This document shows, in pieces, positions 48,509 to 61,600 of a stretch of DNA of 64,000 bases. Made by a program: the position numbers and the translations under genes. The number at the start of each line of letters is the position of its first letter. The first letter of the stretch is position 1. The stretch is taken from contig CM072338.1 of the NCBI GenBank assembly GCA_036874045.1, positions 23,598,501 through 23,662,500 on the forward strand, written 5' to 3'. This DNA is from Cymodocea nodosa (Eukaryota > Streptophyta > Magnoliopsida > Alismatales > Cymodoceaceae). The notes below the pieces were generated by a model. It did no database searches and was not told the DNA's origin. It saw only the letters and a program-made list of their open reading frames with translations.

Positions 48509-51500
48509 TCAAGGGAAGGCTCCTACGCAAGATGGCACAGGTTCTCTTTTTCTCTTTCCAGTGTTGTACTTCTTTGTGATGAACCTAGCATACAAAAGAG
48601 AACAAGAACATCATTCGGGAACATGGATGTGGAACACAGTTAACTACAATGCTAAAGAACACTAGGATACCTTCAAAAAATAGACACATATTTTGTCATT
48701 TCGGTGTACTCTTTCTTTTGTAATTTTGTCATATACAGAGATTTTTTTCTCTTTTACTGAGAAAATACGAATGAATGAAAACTTTCATTTTTTCTCTCTT
48801 GCTGAGTGCTAGAGAATTCTCCACCCTCTCTCTTCTCCCCCATTGCAAGTCTCTTTTCCACCAACTTCCAAACAAGATCATGAATATCAGTTTAGTATCA
48901 GAGTAGCCCAAGTTATATCCTTTGTCTGTGCAGCTTATTTTGGTCATTTGCTATTGTAAGCCTATAATATGTGGAGGGAGACTTTGTTTTCTCCCTTCAC
49001 CACATTGGTGTGGATCCAAGATAACATCGAGGTGAAGATTTCAACATGAACGAAGGCAAGAAAACAACAAAAGAGGGAAATATGGATACAACCTCAAATC
49101 CCTAGTACCTACACACATTAGACCAACAAGATATGATTCTTGTTTCAAAACCTTTGATTTGACAAAAAATTACATGACTTAGAGAAGGTCGACAAAGGTG
49201 ACATTAAGTGCAAAGAATAAGGTAGGGCTTGTCAATGGATCAATCTTGAAGCCTTTAGATGAAGATGATCCTTAGTGGGGATTAATGTTCTCTCAAAGAA
49301 AATATACCCTTGAGCCTTGACATTTTGAAAGATGCTGGGATGCCTTGGTTGCAAACCAACACCCACACCCTTAGATGATATTCATGACTCTAACAATGAA
49401 TCCAAGAACTTTGATGTTAGGTTATAGAAGACATGAAGGTAGATTAACCTACCTCACTATGACAAGACAGATCATTAGTCATGTAGCGCAGATGTTGAGT
49501 CAACATACGCAGAAACCACTGATCTCTCACCACAAAGCTACTGTGAGGATACTTGAAGAACTCTCCTGGGCAAGGTCTCCTGTTCAAAGCTACTGAAAGT
49601 TTCACTATTACTGCCCATTGTGATACTAGTTGGACAAGATGATTCACTACCCGAACACCCACCACAAGGTATCAGATGTTCTTGGGAGATACCCTGAGTT
49701 CATGGAGGTCAAAAAAGCAATCTCTTGTTGCCAAATCATCTGCAGAGGTGGAATACAAGGCAATGGCCAACACATGTTTTGAATTAACATGTTTAGCATA
49801 CAATCTCACTGCTCTTATGGTCAATGTTCCATTTCCCAAAGTCTTTTCTGTGATAATCATGCAGCAGTTCACATATCAACTAATTTGATCTTCCATGAGA
49901 GGATGAAACACAGAGATTGATTGTCATATCAATGGGAAAAGAATACAATCTGCAATCCGTTCATAGTTCTATTAGGCAAGCTTGGTGTGCATAATGTTTA
50001 CATTACAGCTTGAGGGGAAGTGAAGAAATATGATTTTTTCCCTTACATGTATCTTGTCATTTCTGAGTACCCTTTTTGTAATTTTTCCATGTAAATATAT
50101 ATTTCTCTCCTTTCGTAAGAGAACATAAATGAATAAAAAACTCTTCTTTTTTTCTCTCCTGCTCGAGCACACAAGGCTTCTCCACCCTCTCCCTTCTCAT
50201 TGCAGGTCTCTCTTCCACAAACCTCCAGCCAAGATCATGAACTAAGCATACCTTAATGCTAAAGCCAGCTCCAACACTAATAGATTATATCAGAAAGTCA
50301 TGAATTGACTAAAAAATCGTATTGTGTAGATTTTGTAGCAGATGAGAACACATTGTTTTCAACCAATACTAGATCATAGATAATTCACCGCATGTCTCAA
50401 ACACATTTTAAAGTTTGATGAAGATGTGGTTACTAAACTGTGATTTACCTGAAAAAATCCCTCCAGAGTAATTCAAACATGAACCAGTTCATACCGTTGT
50501 CACCAGGGATACCTCCTTTCTTCTGTGTAGGTGCAACAATTGTTCTGAAAAGCAAGAGACCAAAAGCCCTGTATCTTGTCACATTTCATAGGGCACAAAA
50601 ATAATCCTTTTATGCGTCTTATTTGAAGGCTGCAAGGAACATGTAAAGACAAAAGGCTAGTCTGCATGTCTAGTATGTTAGAATGATTTCCTCACGTCTC
50701 TCCAACTCATAAATATGCACCTCTACGACATCCTCTACTAGTTTGTTTATTTATTTATATTCACACCAACATTAACATGAAGATACAACAATAGTCTATG
50801 TCATAAACTCATTATGTAAAGCCGATTACATGAATCTTTTTCTTCCATATATTTCTATCTATGTTTAAATTTTTAATTAAATTGCATAAATTTAAATCTT
50901 TCTCACAATTCTTAATCAAATAGTTTTAAGTTTTCCTCCACCACTTTTAATTTCTTCTACATTAATTAATTTTCATATCCTAACTGGTGCATTCTTGGTC
51001 TTCCAAATATATGATCAAACCAACAAGTCAATTTTCTCTTATATTCAATTGATACAACTACCATGAAAATGATGTATCAAAATATTTAAATAAAATTTCA
51101 TATACCTAGAAGTGCTTTTCTTCAACTCATCGAACATGAAACGTGGAGAAAGGCATCCCATGGCAAGCCAAGGTGAGATTTTGCATGAGAAATTTGCACC
51201 ATATATGCTATCCATGTTATTGTCCTCATTTGGTTGTGCACGGAATTCAGCAACGAACTTTTTTAATATGTCCAATGCTTCAGATTCACCACCAGTCAAA
51301 GAGACATGAACAGTAGGTTTTCCATCCTGGATTAAAAAAAGAGGAGTTTAAACTGCTAGTATGTCTGGTGCAGGGTTATTGTTGGTGCAGGAAAATTTAA
51401 TAATAGATTTACATAAAGGGATCTATCTTAGGTATTTATACACGGAAAGTGATATGAGATTATGCAATTGAAATATGGTTGAAGGCTTGAAGGATGTTCA

Positions 51501-54500
51501 CTGATTTTTCCAATAACGAAATGAACATTGAGACACTAATTCCATCAGGAAAAAAGAAGAAAATTGACTATAGCATGCGTTCAAAAAAAAGGAGAAAGAT
51601 AACAAAATGAAATGATATGCAAATATTGGTTGAGCTTGAATCATTAAAAAAAGGTGGCTACATGCTGCACATGGAGTGATGTCCACATTAACGTAGAGTG
51701 CATGTATGTGGCTAGTTTGATAAATTATGAGCATAAAAAAACCATGCATGCCCACGTTCATGCATTCATACACCAATGTTAAGTGACATTCACATGGATG
51801 GCTGTTGATGATTCATGAAATAAAAAAGGTTGCCTATCTATTTACGTAGGAGATAAATGAGTGGACTAAATGGGAGTATGCTGATGGAAGGAATGTGTTA
51901 GGAAAATACATGGACCAATGAAGAAAATACATGGAGAATGAATGGTGCACCTGATGCCAAGAAGCTAATAGACATTGTGGGGAGTGAATGTAGAAATAAT
52001 GATGACAATAAGAATCGAATGTTATTTATAGTATCTTGTTAGATGGGTTGTGAAAATTACATGTACGTAAAAAAGTAACAATTAATTATTAATTTCTCAT
52101 AAAATGGTGCATATATCATTAATGGATCATTAGGAATTAGTAACGAAAAAGTAAAAAAAGGAGAGGAAAAGGAAATGTTCACCATAAGGAATGAGACATG
52201 TAAAAAAAAATTCTTCATGAAATAGACGTAGGAGATGAATGAGCATGCACCTATTGAAAGGGAATTACTTTGGATAATTATTGCCTATAAATTCAAACAC
52301 TCCTAGATATAAGTATAAAAGGTCTAAATATTTGTGCACTCCCATATATGAGTATAAAAGGTCTAAATGTTAAAATTTCTATACCTTTTATATATATATA
52401 AAATGATTTGTTATTTCTTTATGCAATTGACATGAAGCATTTAAGTCATTCTTCTCATTGAGAAGTTGTAAGATGCAAAATTATTTGTTAATTCTTAAGA
52501 AATTTCAACTATAATCTCTATGCATTGTATGAAAAAAACGTATGATAACAAGTATACCCATCATTTAAGACATCTTTTTTTTTTTTGTATGGTCGGTTAA
52601 CAGGAAGATTTAACTAAAAAGGAATGTTTGACAGGGACCCAAACACAAATCAAAAGGCCGTTACAGTTGGACAGGCATGCACAATGAAGTTCAACATGTT
52701 TGATAGAAGGGTAAAATGGAGCTAGAATTTCTTGGATATTAAACCAAGATGTAAGGTCATGTTTTTTGAAATTGAAAGGATGATGTAAGCACTAAAATTT
52801 GAATGTTGACGATGTATATGAATGCACATAGCCTTAGCCATCACAACTACTTTGAGTTTGTTATCTACAAAGGCCATGCTAAAGAGGCGACTTTGGGCAG
52901 AATTTTATTGCCCACTGAAGTTCAAATCTTTGATACAATGAAGAAATGCAATTGTGAATTTCTTGGATATTAGACTAATGTAGTTCAGTTATAGAGCTGA
53001 GGGACACATGCTTGAAATTGACAGGATGGTGAAGACATTAAGATTTGAATATTAATAAGGAGTATGAACCTACATAAACTTAGCCAACAAAACTATTTTG
53101 AGCTTGTTGTCTACAAGGGTCATGTTAAAGAAATGGCCATGTGGTTGGTAATGCATGCTTTCCGTCGATGCTGAAAAAAGTTTATGAAATAGGGTTACTG
53201 AAAGTGTATTATTTTGTAATGTTTTGAAGTAGCCTTTTTGAAGATGAATTTTTCATAGCATCAATCAAAGTATGATATTCTAATAGACAGAATTCAGATA
53301 TCTATACCATATATCAATGGAAGAGACAATCACGGACCAGACCAACTTTGGTTTAATATTCCATAATTGTCCATGCTAAAGACTCAAAAAAAATCTCTTC
53401 ATAATATTATAGATATGTAAGTTTACTTATCAATAACTACCTACTACCCATTATCTTCTCATTTTTCTCTCTCTTTCTCCCTTTTTTCGTTCAAACTAGT
53501 ATTTTTTCTCGATGTGCAGGAGAACATTCATGGTACTTGGACTATTATTAAGGGAAAAGGAGAAAGAAGAAATGGATCAGAGTATTCCAAAATTTCCCAT
53601 CTTAAAACATTAACAATCTCATAATAGCAGTATAAATATGTGATTTCACTTGTCAAACTACCCATTAACTTCTCATTTTCTCTTTTCCATTCCTCTAATC
53701 AATAAATTTTTTATTTTTTTAAATGTGCAGAAGCACGTTCATTTTACTCGTAACCATAAACGGCATTGTAGCATGGTAAAGGACTACAAGTTCTGCTCAC
53801 GGAGATATTCTAAAAATCCCCTCGTTTTCATTTTCAGCATCCAACTGTGTCTTTCATTAGGGTTCTCGATAACCATACAATATTCATATTTGGACAAGAA
53901 AAAACATTATATATCAACACTTCCTTTTTGAAAATGAAGAAAAAAGGAATTCAACGAAGAATCCACTGTAAAAATGAATTTTAGCAACAGAATAACTGAT
54001 GAAAAGGGAAGCAACTAAGGAACAAAATTTGTACCATGGATGGTGCTGGATTCAATCCAAGGTCGCACAAATTCGGAATCTCTCCAACCACAACGTTTCC
54101 CCTCGAAGGCAAACCCTTAATCTGATCCAAGCCCTCGATCGTCTTCCTCACCGCCAACCCCTGCATCCTATCCCTAAACCCCCCATAATTCGAAGGCATC
54201 TGCTCCACTTCGAACGGCAAATCATCAATATGGTACAATGTACTACCCCAGAAATACTTCACCTCCACTCCCCCCTCCTCCATCGCCTTCTCCACCTTCT
54301 CCTCCGCCCGCACCTCGTCGAGCGACACCTCCCGATGCGCAAAAACCGCATCGGCACCGACTGCCTTCGCCATGTCCACCAGCACGGTCTCGGGCCTCCC
54401 AATCCTCACCACAAGATCCGACCCTTGCTCCCTCAAATTCTTCCTTAGGTCCGCCACGGACTCCAGCAAGAACGTGGCCCTGTACGGCCCCGTCTTATCA

Positions 54501-55015
54501 AACCCGGACGACGACTTCCCATGGTCCCGGGGATCGAAGATGTAAACGGGGAGAACAGAGACCGACTCGTTGCTGGCGGTGGTGAGTGCTTCGTTGTCAT
54601 GGACGCGGAGGTCGTTGCGAAACCAGACGACGGTGCAACGGCGAACGGCAGCGGGGTTGAATGGGTCGGAGGAGCGGCGGGAGAGACGGCGGAGAGGGGC
54701 GTGGAGCAGGAATGAGGAGGAGGAGGAGGAGTGGCGGGAAGAGTTGGAGGGCAGTGTGGAGGGGGAGGAGGTGAGGGAGACAGTGGAGATTTGCGAGGGG
54801 ATCTTGACGTTGAAGAAGATGGAGAGAGAAGGAGGTGGTGAAAGCTTGGAGAAGGACGGGAAGAGGAGGTCGGTGGAGAAGGAGAGAAGGGAGGACAGGG
54901 AGAGGGCAATTGAGGCTGTGGCGGAGGGGGGAAGCTGGGGCGGGTGTTGCTGGTCCTCTTCCGGCGGAGGGGCGTCGGAGGTTCGCCGGGGACGAGGAGG
55001 TAGGCGGGAGTCCAT
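48509..55015 (-). CDS. PHR2: Photolyase-like blue-light receptor PHR2
   Basis: Four exons join in frame to 457 aa: 55015-54035, 51326-51106, 50544-50449 and 48584-48509. Residues 1-125 are a Ser/Pro/Leu-rich leader, possibly a transit peptide. The DNA photolyase N-terminal domain starts near 127 with CTVVWFRNDLRVHDNEAL, followed by VLPVYIFDPRDHGKSSSGFD, AVGADAVFAHREVS and VKYFWGSTLYHIDDLP. The third and fourth exons give NWFMFELLWRDFFRFITKKY, the conserved family end. PHR2 has only this truncated photolyase form and lacks a full FAD-binding domain. Its function is poorly known; it is annotated as a blue-light photoreceptor. The terminal exon codes only about 25 residues, ending with a basic patch GKRKREP and CVGAFP. 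The last intron contains a copia fossil in antisense, and the first intron contains tandem duplications. MHX lies upstream on the same strand, 598 bp away. Confidence 0.93.
48672..50247 (+). mobile_element. Ty1/copia LTR retrotransposon fossil in the last PHR2 intron
   Basis: The LTRs lie at about 48672-48889 and 50021-50247 (218-227 bp) and are clearly related but diverged. A primer-binding-site-like segment (TTTAGTATCAGAG, similar to the initiator-Met tRNA type used by copia) follows the left LTR, and a purine-rich tract (TTGAGGGGAAG) precedes the right one. ATACC on both flanks (48667-48671 and 50248-50252) looks like the target duplication. The internal part is only about 1.1 kb and retains an RNase H-like segment with WRSKKQSLVAKSSAEVEYKAMA. 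Most of gag-pol is gone and the element is broken in many places. LTR divergence suggests a fairly old insertion. Confidence 0.8.
52680..53140. repeat. Diverged tandem duplication of about 230 bp in PHR2 intron 1
   Basis: Copies lie at about 52680-52905 and 52914-53140. Shared blocks in order include GAAGTTCAA, AATTTCTTGGATATTA, TTGAAATTGA(A/C)AGGATG, A(A/G)ATTTGAAT(G/A)TT, CTTAGCCA and a final (G/C)TTGTT(A/G)TCTACAA(A/G)GG(C/T)CATG. The copies differ by many substitutions and small indels, so the duplication is old. Not recognised as coding. Confidence 0.7.
53398..53750. repeat. Second diverged duplication of about 135 bp in PHR2 intron 1
   Basis: The segments 53398-53535 and about 53618-53750 share CTCATAATA(T/G)-like starts, a TAT-GTAAGTTT/TGATTTCACTT stretch, CTACCCATTA-CTTCTCATTTT, a pyrimidine tract, and A(T/A)GTGCAG(G/A)AG...TTCAT. 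Each copy ends in a pyrimidine tract plus GTGCAG, so each carries an acceptor-like sequence. Confidence 0.6.
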
Positions 55016-55613
55016 GCCTGGCGAGGGAAGGGCGGGAGCGGCGCGGAGGAGACGAAGAGAAGAGATTAGACATGGGGCTTCAGCGCAATTTTTATTTTTT
55101 AGGAGGGTGTTTTACGAAAATTCATTATTTTGGATATTGAAACAAGTGTTATCTACAACAAATTCCAAGGCTTTCTACAAATACGGAGGCTCTCTACAGT
55201 AGTTGATGTATCGAAAAGTTTTTCAATATCATTTATTTAAAATAATTAAAACTCATCTATTTTTTGTTAAATTTTAATTATTATTTTTAAAATAAAATAT
55301 TAACCGAGTAAAAGCTTTAATATAATGTAGATTATATTTTTTAAAAAAGAAAAAGAAAAAAGGTCCGAACAAGAAATTCTTGGTGGCACCACCGATGAAA
55401 TTTTCTTGATGAAAAACATCAACATTCTCAATAACTAGTAAATTAAAGAAAAGTGCAATAACCAAAAACATCAATATTAACTAAGTAAAACACGTAAGAC
55501 GTGTCCTCGTGATATTGTTGGATCGATGAATGGGTGGATGGACGGCATTCAAGAATGCAAGCCGAAAGTATGGATCAGAGCGTGATCAAACACTAACAAG
55601 AACGTGCGCCGAA
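55016..55613. other. Short spacer: PHR2 promoter and MHX 3' flank
   Basis: Both genes run on the minus strand, MHX upstream. The 598 bp must hold the MHX polyadenylation region and the PHR2 promoter. AT-rich between 55200 and 55500. No clear TATA box is picked out. No gene is seen. Confidence 0.5.
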
Positions 55614-58600
55614 TCATATCATGCCGGACACCTTGAGGGAGGAGAGAACGACAAATACGATCCAGAGAAGCATGAGGTAGGCGCATGTCGCCCACGCCCA
55701 TGGCCTTGGGCCGCCAAGTTCAGCTCCTAAGGTAAGCCGCCGTAGCACGAGAACTGCGACACAGCCAACTGACGTCGCAAAGAAAACAAGTAGGGTGAAA
55801 CCCAGACCTGCTGCATTCTGTACATGTAATGGTTCGTTGTAGGCGATGTGGTTGTAAATTGTGTTGATCAACCAGGGCATGCCAATCCCAACGTAAATGT
55901 TCACAGAGTTGCTGTGGAGGAAAACCACCGCTGAAACATGTCAGATAAGCATGAACAACGGTACAAACTTTCACCTTAGGAAAGAACCCAACCTGCATGT
56001 GATATTTGCGATGGAGGAATCAGCGGTTGTCTGACGCTCAGCGGCAATCTTGCTGGCCACCAAATCTGGCCATGATGTTCCGCCAGCCAGTGCGGTAAGT
56101 GCAATGACATAAGGATTTATTCCTACAAAATATCGAACCAATAAAATTTGGATCTGAATCCATGAGGTTGTTGTGAAAAAAACAGCTTAATAACTTATGA
56201 CAAACAGAAAGAGTTTAACCTGTGACACAGCTTATGGCGTCTGTCAGCTTTGTAATCATGTAGGCTATTCCAGTAATGGATATTAAGGAACAAATGAAGG
56301 TAAGCCATCCATGAGCTAAGTGACAAGGTGGCACAAATGCAAAAATGATTCTCCAGGGCATAAGAACTAGTCGCCACAACGCTTTCACCATTCCTACATC
56401 CACTTTCTTTGATTCTGGACTCTCCTGAGTTTCAGGGGTAGTGCAACAGAATTTCAGCCATATCATAGTTGTTAAGAATGCATAACACTAGCTTTTGTCC
56501 GACAGAAAATGACTTGCTAAAAAATCTTACCAACCATAACATTCAGAAAGTTTAGTATAGAACATTTAACTCAATCGGAAAGTGATCACATGTAAATGGA
56601 GTACACCATTAGTGAACTGGCATTAGTCTTGGAACACTAAGCAAAGCTTTAGAACTCAGCGGTAAATTTGAATGTTCTGTGCACTAAACAATATCAAGTT
56701 GAAATACTGGAATACCCACACACACACTCCTGAAATAGTGGACCTTGGAGACAATAAAATGCATCTTTTCCATTATATATTTTCCTATTGTGTGTTTTTT
56801 TTCTTCACATCCAGCAGAACCTCAGTATTTACACGATTCTCTTGTGCATGTACACACAAAATTACAACCAGAATTATACTCGCAGTATTTCCCATCCCCA
56901 TCTTCTTTTTCATATTTGCATATTTTCAAGGTAAGCATCGACATGAGCTTGCAATCAGAATATAATAAAATAATAAATTAAGGATGGGGTTTGCATAACT
57001 GAATTATTTCTCTTTCAAAGTCAAATACAAGAGCACTACCTTTAGAACATTCAAAAGTTGTTCTCTACAAACTATCAAAGCACTGGAACTTTCTGGAATC
57101 ATGTTGTCAGCATTTCTATCGGATGATTCTTCGACATCATTATCTGGTACAGATTCATAATTTACACCTACAAAAAAAGTGATGTCAAACAGAAGTACAA
57201 AGTACTTCATTAATGGAAAGGAAGGAAAGTAGAATGCCAAGGAATCAGGACATTTACACTTTACAGTAAAAAAATATTTGTTGCATTATAAGAGTCAGCT
57301 TTCTTCAAACCTTGCTAGAAAAAAAAATTCTTCAGTAAGGTTGTCCAGTATGGAGTTCAGGTTTTACTTCAATGAATATAACACCACCCAAAACTTCAGG
57401 ATAAAATAGACAATGAAAGTGCAGCAACCTTTAGCAATAGCCGAATTCGACAACCACCAAAAGCATCCATATGAAAGCAGGTGGGAAAAAGATTTTCAAT
57501 ATCGATCCAACAAGACATTAATAAGTACCATCAAGCTTCCTTAAAAGAAAGCCAATGCGAGATATAGTTTCTATTTTATTTCAATAATAACAAGCTCAAA
57601 TAGCAAAAAATAACGAGGTCAATGAACTTCTATCTTTTCAATTTTCTATAAAAAGTTTATGGTGGGGCAAACTTCCACATGGATGATATCATGAAGTGAA
57701 ACAACTGAAGCTTATAGAAATTTTTCTTCCACTACATTTGCAACAAGAAAAATGAATAAACATCTGATAACACCTAAATCATGCCTGGAATTCTTTCCGT
57801 ATCATAATGGTAGTTATGTAAAGCAGCCATGTGTTGTACCGACTTGATATCCATAAGATTCCTGTTATAATTGAAACCCAATGGGGGTCAATAGATACCA
57901 AATCTTCACTCAATGAATCCCAAAATCTTATCAACTAAACGTCCGTTTCCATATGGAGTTGAACTACTCATTTTCGAATCCTAAGAGGTATTCTGTGCAT
58001 GGCTTAAAAGCCAACATTATGATCAGCACAGTAAGTTCATTTTTCATTATTTATTTTGTATATTATCAGTGAAGAAATTCTTCTCATCCTATCAATTATA
58101 AACATTCAAGAACAAAAAAAATGGAAAAAAGTGTGCAGCCAATACCTGAATAAATAGAAACTAATTCAACGACACTCCTATCTGGATTTTCACAATCTTC
58201 AAGTATGTTAAAGCATTCACTGGACAATAAATTGTTATTCACTAAAGAAGAGTCTTCCTCTGGTACCCAGTCTTTTGGTCTTTCATTTCTATCCCTGATC
58301 ATAAGAAAATGCAAACAACAAATTTATTGGAAAATCAAGGCCATCAGAAGTAGTTGATACAAGGACATTGTTGAACATAATGTAGAGGGTAAACATACAA
58401 TGGAATGGACAGATAGGGCCAGCGTTTGTCCTGAGCATACACATGCAGCAATAGTATTCCAAACTGCAGGACCGTCAATAGAGCCTCTAAAAGAGTAACC
58501 ACTTTTGGTGTCCACATCTATAGAAATAAAATTACCCAGTAAATTGAGAGAATATTAAATTAATTTCTTTTGAGCTGCTCCCTTAGATCCAGAGAACAAA

Positions 58601-61600
58601 TTAGAGTAACTTGCAATGCGAGCAGAAGAGTGAAAAATGAAAGATATTGAAGTCACAAGACAAACACCGGCACATATATTATCCAGATATATAAACAAGT
58701 AATGCAATAGGGAGTTTGTACAAAAACAAAATAGATTCTTTGTATTGAGATAAGAATATAGATGTATGTAAATAAAAATCTCTCATGTTATGTGCTTAAA
58801 TGATCAATGAGCTGAAGAAACAAAATATAAACAACGAAACTTATCTTGAATAGCAACCTAAATAAGTTAAACAAACTTGCTTGAAATGGCTGCTCTATCA
58901 CATGTAACTAGACGACATACTCTCCATCCCCCACTTGCCTTGTGTGAAACACTTGTCCTAGTCAAATTGCTCAACGTGTTTTCAAAAGTAATCATCATTT
59001 TCCTGAGGAGAATGACTAGGCAAAACATACCTAGCACTCCATCAAGTTCCAAGCATCTATCAATGTGGAAACCAACCATACCATATGATCACTACATAAA
59101 GCTGACGTGGATGCCAATAAATTGTATAGGTGCCTAGTTAGAGGCAACGTGTCACCCACCTTGGCTACATGAGACCAACAAGAGATCATCAATCACCAAC
59201 TACTTTTACCTACCGCTATTAAATATAAATACCACCATAAATGCAGTATTAACGATATGTGATACAATCCTAAACCTAAACTATCTCCTTTACATATTCA
59301 TCTAATCTAAGTATTAGAGAAGGCAAGGGTAACCCTAAACCCTATCTACTATTTTGTAGGTCAAGTGTCCAGGCACAAACCAATCTGTTTGTCCAACCAA
59401 TTAATCCGACCAATCCAACTTAGTGAGAGGAAGATCAATAATACTAGGTGATTCTCATTAGAATGAATGATTTATAATTCATTTCCCAATATTTATAATT
59501 TTTTGTTCGAATAAAAATTCAAGAAAAATATGAAAAATATAAAAAATGAAAAAAATAAAGGAATTTTAACCAATCCCTACTAGGAAAACAAGCAAAGGCA
59601 AAATCCACTCCTAATTGTTATCCTTATGATTCAATAAGATATTTTTTGTATGCACCCAAATCATTATATTTTTTATTAGTTTGTACTCATGATTCAATTA
59701 ATAAGAACAGATTCTAGGGATATTGTTTTCAACATAAAAGTGTACCTCCCTCCAATTTCGTCTCTCCCTGCAAAAGTGGTGTTTTCTCTTTTCTTGGCGT
59801 CTCTCCTCATCATCTGTTTTTCGCATATAAGGACTGTTCATGCCAGCACATGGTACAAAAATGCCAACCCAATGATGCATTTCTAGAGAATTTCCTAGAG
59901 GAACCTCCAAGAAAATACAGTCCCAATTTTCAAAACTAAAATGGTAGCTTAATGGTGTTATAAAAATTGCTTATAGAAATGCAGTTGTCTCAAACAAGTA
60001 GTTCCAAATAGGCTTTCTTTCATAACCTCTTTTTTTGCAAAATGATGAGTTATATTTGTGATTTTTGAACCAAAAGACTATTAGTAGAAAAGTTGTAAAA
60101 TCTAGTTTTTATTGAAAGTCTGCTTTTCATGATAAGTAGTGGATCAAAAGCGTTTCAAGCATAACCTCAATCCACATAAAGATTGTTTGAAGAATGAAAA
60201 TCTTTTTATATCATCATATTTACTATTGTAACTAAGATATGAAAGAAAATTTGACATTTATCTATCAATAGAATACAGGATAGGATATCCCATGCATGAA
60301 ATTTAGTTCAACTTCATGTCTTCAGTCTACAACAAATCTCGAGTTAGAAAACTAACTGTATGGTAAACTTGCCATCCACGGTGCATAATAAGTCAAGAGT
60401 GATCCGGTGTATCAAATACCAAACGGATTATTAGATGTAGGTGAATCCATTTAACAATTAGAATATAAAATTAAAAAAAACTGAATGAAAGAGGAGCATG
60501 GAAAATTATTTAGTATCCCTAGAGCCAAAGAGAAGGATGGCATATGGCTGGCTACATTGTCCAGATTCTTGAGTCATATGAGTTACCACCATTTTGCTTT
60601 CAGGGCCAACACAAGAATCAATATAAACCTATCAGGGCCTGCCAACCTAGTCACCTAAATGCAAGCAAATGTTCAATGTGGACCAAAGTTATAAGCTATT
60701 TCAAAGTAAAGTTCTGACCTCCAAGATAATGTAAAGCCAAATGTAGGCCCAGAATGACCAAAAGAGTTCAACTAGCCAAACCCCCAAATCTGATATCCTT
60801 TTCAGTGAACCTGCTCTTGGAACTACAACACAAACAGCATGGATGGGGAACAAATCAAATGCAGCAGAACCAACGAGAGTGCCGGGACCCAATCCTATAT
60901 ATAAATTCAATCTCATGCATCAATAGGACTGCATTATTAAACAGACAAGCAATTGATTTCTTGTTATATGAAGCAATATCATCTGATGCCTAGAAAAAAA
61001 AAGTAAATAAAAATCAATAGAACGCAAAATTAATAGATTAGAACAGCGCAAAAGTGAAAAAATTGCAAGGACAAGAAACTATTGCAGTTGGTTGTTGATG
61101 TGAACCACTTTTACCAAACTTCTAGAAAATAGTTCAACAGTGATGATAAATGAAACGAGGAAAGAATTTGATATAGATGAAGTTAGACATCTCTATTCTT
61201 TAATATCTTGCAAAAGTGTCCTTCTTGCATAGTCAATAGGTTTTACCAACAAAGGATATTACAATTGGTATCACTCTATTATGAGGAAAGTAGTACTTAA
61301 TTTGAATCTAATAAAAACGTCACCAATATCAAAAATTCCATAGCCAATTGGTTTACTCAAGGACATTCTATCCCACTTCCCCTGTAGTCACAGGGAGAAT
61401 AGTCTATTCATTGGAACTTACTTGAACGAATTTATGCAGTAATGCAAGACAGGCATCATCTTTTATTTTGAAAGGGTAACTATTGCAATCGGATAGGTAG
61501 ATCTTTTAACAAAATGGTTTTGTGGCTTATGAAAGCAGAAATAAAGCAATACAAGGAATTGGTTTTTAAGCATGAAAGACAATGTGCCTTCCATAACGGT

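Noticed and set aside
54570-55202. Plus-strand open frame of 210 codons antisense to PHR2 exon 1
   Set aside because: Glu/Arg/Gly-rich mirror of the Ser/Pro-rich PHR2 leader; a shadow of the real coding strand.
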